A stretch of 14,805 bases of DNA from Bacteroidota bacterium (GTDB lineage: Bacteria > Bacteroidota > Bacteroidia > Bacteroidales > Paludibacteraceae), in the NCBI GenBank assembly GCA_017860335.1, contig JAFNAU010000094.1, forward strand, positions 1 through 14,805. Reading direction: 5' to 3'. Position 1 is the first letter of the stretch. Each line of letters starts with the position of its first letter. Under the pieces are notes generated by a model. The model made no database searches. It was given only the letters and a program-made list of their open reading frames with translations, and was not told the origin of the DNA. Positions 12,977-14,805 of this stretch are shown piece by piece. Position numbers and translations under genes: made by a program.

Positions 12977-14805
12977 TATTAAGTATAATTTTTTTCGCAA
13001 ATTCCAATTGAGTGTCTATATTTTTCCGTATATCCGAGATTTTCATTTCACAGAAATAATCAGGCCGAATGCCAATACAATGATGCTGCGAACCATCGCG
13101 ATTATAAAATTTATTGTAGGTCATGTGAAAATTACAGTTCGGAATATTAATATGAGTTACATCACCATTACATCCTGCAGTGGGAGTACCTACAAGGGTT
13201 CCAATCTTATAATATTTAATCATTTCCACAATCGATTCACCAAAACTTATGGTTTCATCATTTATTAAAAACACAATGGGGACTTCTATTTTTATCGGTA
13301 ATGGTGTTTTATATTCGTATTTTTTACTCGCACTTTTACTACTTGGAGAAATGGCAGGTTCAATAGCCCACTTTTCAACTGCTTTGTAATCAATGTTTTT
13401 GTGATTTGGGAAACGATAAATCGGTCTAACAAGCTTACCTATTTCAATTTTTCCACTAATAAAATGGCTGATTATTGACATTATGTCGCTTTGAGGGTAT
13501 CCACGCAAATCAAATATAACTGCTTTTGCTGATTGTAAATCAGGGATATGCTTTTTAAAACGTATATAAGTGCATGTATCAGAACATAAGTTAATATAAT
13601 ATGATCCGTCATCGAATTTTTTCAAGAAACACTTCCCCTTTTCAAGAGGTGCTTTGAATAGATTTGTTTGTAAATCTACTTCGTATGTTTGGTTCGACTG
13701 GTTTTTAAGGGCTATTTTAATAATTGAATCACGATTGTCTGTCTCGAGTAATTTCCCCTTGAGAGCTATTCGTCGTAATCCTGCCTCTTCTGTAGAATAA
13801 GCGTTCATCAACAACTTTTGTCGAACCAAAGATTGTACAGGTTGATTGTTGATTGACACAATAATATCTCCTTTGGCTATTTTGCTTTTATAGTTTTCTC
13901 CTACATTTTTTATATAACAAGTATCTTTTACAAATTCATAAACAATATCAGGATATGACATAGGTAAATGCATTGGGAGCCATGAAAGTCCAATGTCAAT
14001 TGACCGCCATAAAGACAAATGTTGATCCTTGACGATGGATGTATAGTTACATAAATTGTAATAATAGTTATGGAGATTATTTGTTTGGGCAATGATGTTC
14101 AGAGTGGTTTTAAAGTGGCTTTCTCCGGTTTTTGCAAGTCCGTCTTCATCATAATAGCCGTAAAAATGTTGAATAAAATTATACCTTATCATTAAGTCAG
14201 CTATTCGGTAATCGAATTTATGATACAAAAACTTTGTAGTAGTTATTGCTTTTTTACGATTAAATAAAAAATCCAGCGTATTTATACCCCCCTCATCAAC
14301 TTTATCGATGAGCTTGGTTAATCTATCGAAACTTTTCGTTTTGGTTGTAACAATACAAGCTATCATAGTTTAATTCATCAGTAAATAAAGTAATTGGCGT
14401 GTAGTTTTTTCCATTAAAAATATTCGAATAACTACCAATACCTTTATGCTTTATAGCATAAAAAGGAGGTTTTATTTTAGAAACAGACCGTAGCGTGTCA
14501 TCAGCAAACGTGATGGAGGGGCATAATGGCAGAAACAACTCAACTCATTTAAAGTTACTTTTAGTTCTTCATCTGTTTTAACAGCATCGACTTTATTTAC
14601 AGCGTACATTAAAAATTTCACCCAATCAAGCTTCCCCAAATTTGGATTTGGATAAAAATAACGCACATATCCATAACAATTACCTAGTGCTGTGAAATTA
14701 GCTATCTGACGTGTATTTAATGATTTACACTCCCAATAAGTAGTATCACGCTGTGTAGAGTAAATATGTCCACACGTCAATAACAAAATAAAAATGGATA
14801 TAATC
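12954..14805 (-). pseudogene. S41-family (C-terminal-processing-type) peptidase, frameshifted and cut by the window edge
   Basis: Three minus frames together read like one secreted S41 peptidase. The first (14805 to about 14540) has a signal-like stretch ISIFILLLTC and the ALGNCYGYVRYFYPNPNLGKLDW segment typical of Bacteroidota S41 proteins. The second (to about 14330) continues from LPLCPSITFADDTL. The third, open from 14366 to 12954 (470 codons), has RIADLMIRYNFIQHFYGYYD, a VKDQHLSL segment, a PDZ-like IAKGDIIVSINNQPV, RGYP, and the catalytic-Ser region NDETISFGES with GTPTAGCNGD, then GSQHHCIGIRPD. The first break coincides with a 5-bp tandem duplication; the second, around 14335-14350, needs one base skipped. 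The catalytic half is intact, so an internally started protein without signal peptide is possible but unlikely to function. The native start lies beyond the right edge. Confidence 0.75.
14537..14546. other. 5-bp tandem duplication causing the first S41 frameshift
   Basis: AACTC occurs twice in direct succession (minus strand GAGTT GAGTT). Removing one copy turns the minus-strand reading from NEL-SCFCHY into NELFLPLCPSITFA, which joins the first and second S41 frames without a gap. This is the simplest explanation of the shift. Confidence 0.7.

Noticed and set aside
1..14805. Searched for tRNA or rRNA genes, CRISPR repeats and riboswitch-like leaders.
   Set aside because: No cloverleaf-like segments, rRNA-like stretches or regularly spaced direct repeats were noticed; this is by eye and could miss degenerate cases.

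Overview
The window looks like a chromosomal segment of a Bacteroidota bacterium, probably order Bacteroidales. The grounds are: upstream elements matching the Bacteroidetes -7 consensus TAnnTTTG (exact 8-mers before marR, aroK, the asparaginase gene and the sigma-factor operon, and candidates before the first lipoprotein); few Shine-Dalgarno sequences; an ECF sigma / membrane anti-sigma / secreted protein / beta-barrel operon of Bacteroidales type; and a TolC with the long N-terminal insert common in this phylum. No rRNA, tRNA or CRISPR array was seen.

Layout. 1-563: mostly non-coding, with a perfect 22-bp inverted repeat (105-150) and a second terminator-like hairpin (283-318). 564-1640 (+): a small lipoprotein, a beta-barrel piece lacking its signal peptide, and a tiny two-helix membrane protein, closed by a bidirectional terminator. 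1797-4134 (-): a four-gene operon of ECF sigma factor, anti-sigma-like membrane protein, small secreted protein and outer-membrane beta-barrel. 4507-9987 (-): an efflux operon of marR, tolC-like, hlyD-like and two ABC-2 permeases, ending in a strong terminator. Two copies of GTTGTCTANNCAAC, one before marR and one before tolC, are probably the MarR operators. The tolC-like gene lacks its usual C-terminal tail exactly where base composition falls towards AT. 10279-10791 (-): shikimate kinase. 11028-12065 (+): type I L-asparaginase.

12066-14805 is a decayed accessory region. A 5'-deleted IS transposase remnant (+) abuts a LanC-like gene (-) cut off after about 100 codons. Upstream of that is an S41 peptidase gene broken by at least two frameshifts, one explained by a 5-bp tandem duplication. 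I read this as the wreck of a peptide-modification (lanthipeptide-like) or related locus whose other genes would lie beyond the right edge.

How the genes work together. MarR probably represses itself and the tripartite exporter (outer-membrane TolC, periplasmic HlyD adaptor, two ABC-2 membrane subunits). No ATPase subunit is encoded in the window. The sigma operon probably forms a self-contained envelope signalling unit. AroK and asparaginase are housekeeping enzymes with their own promoters.
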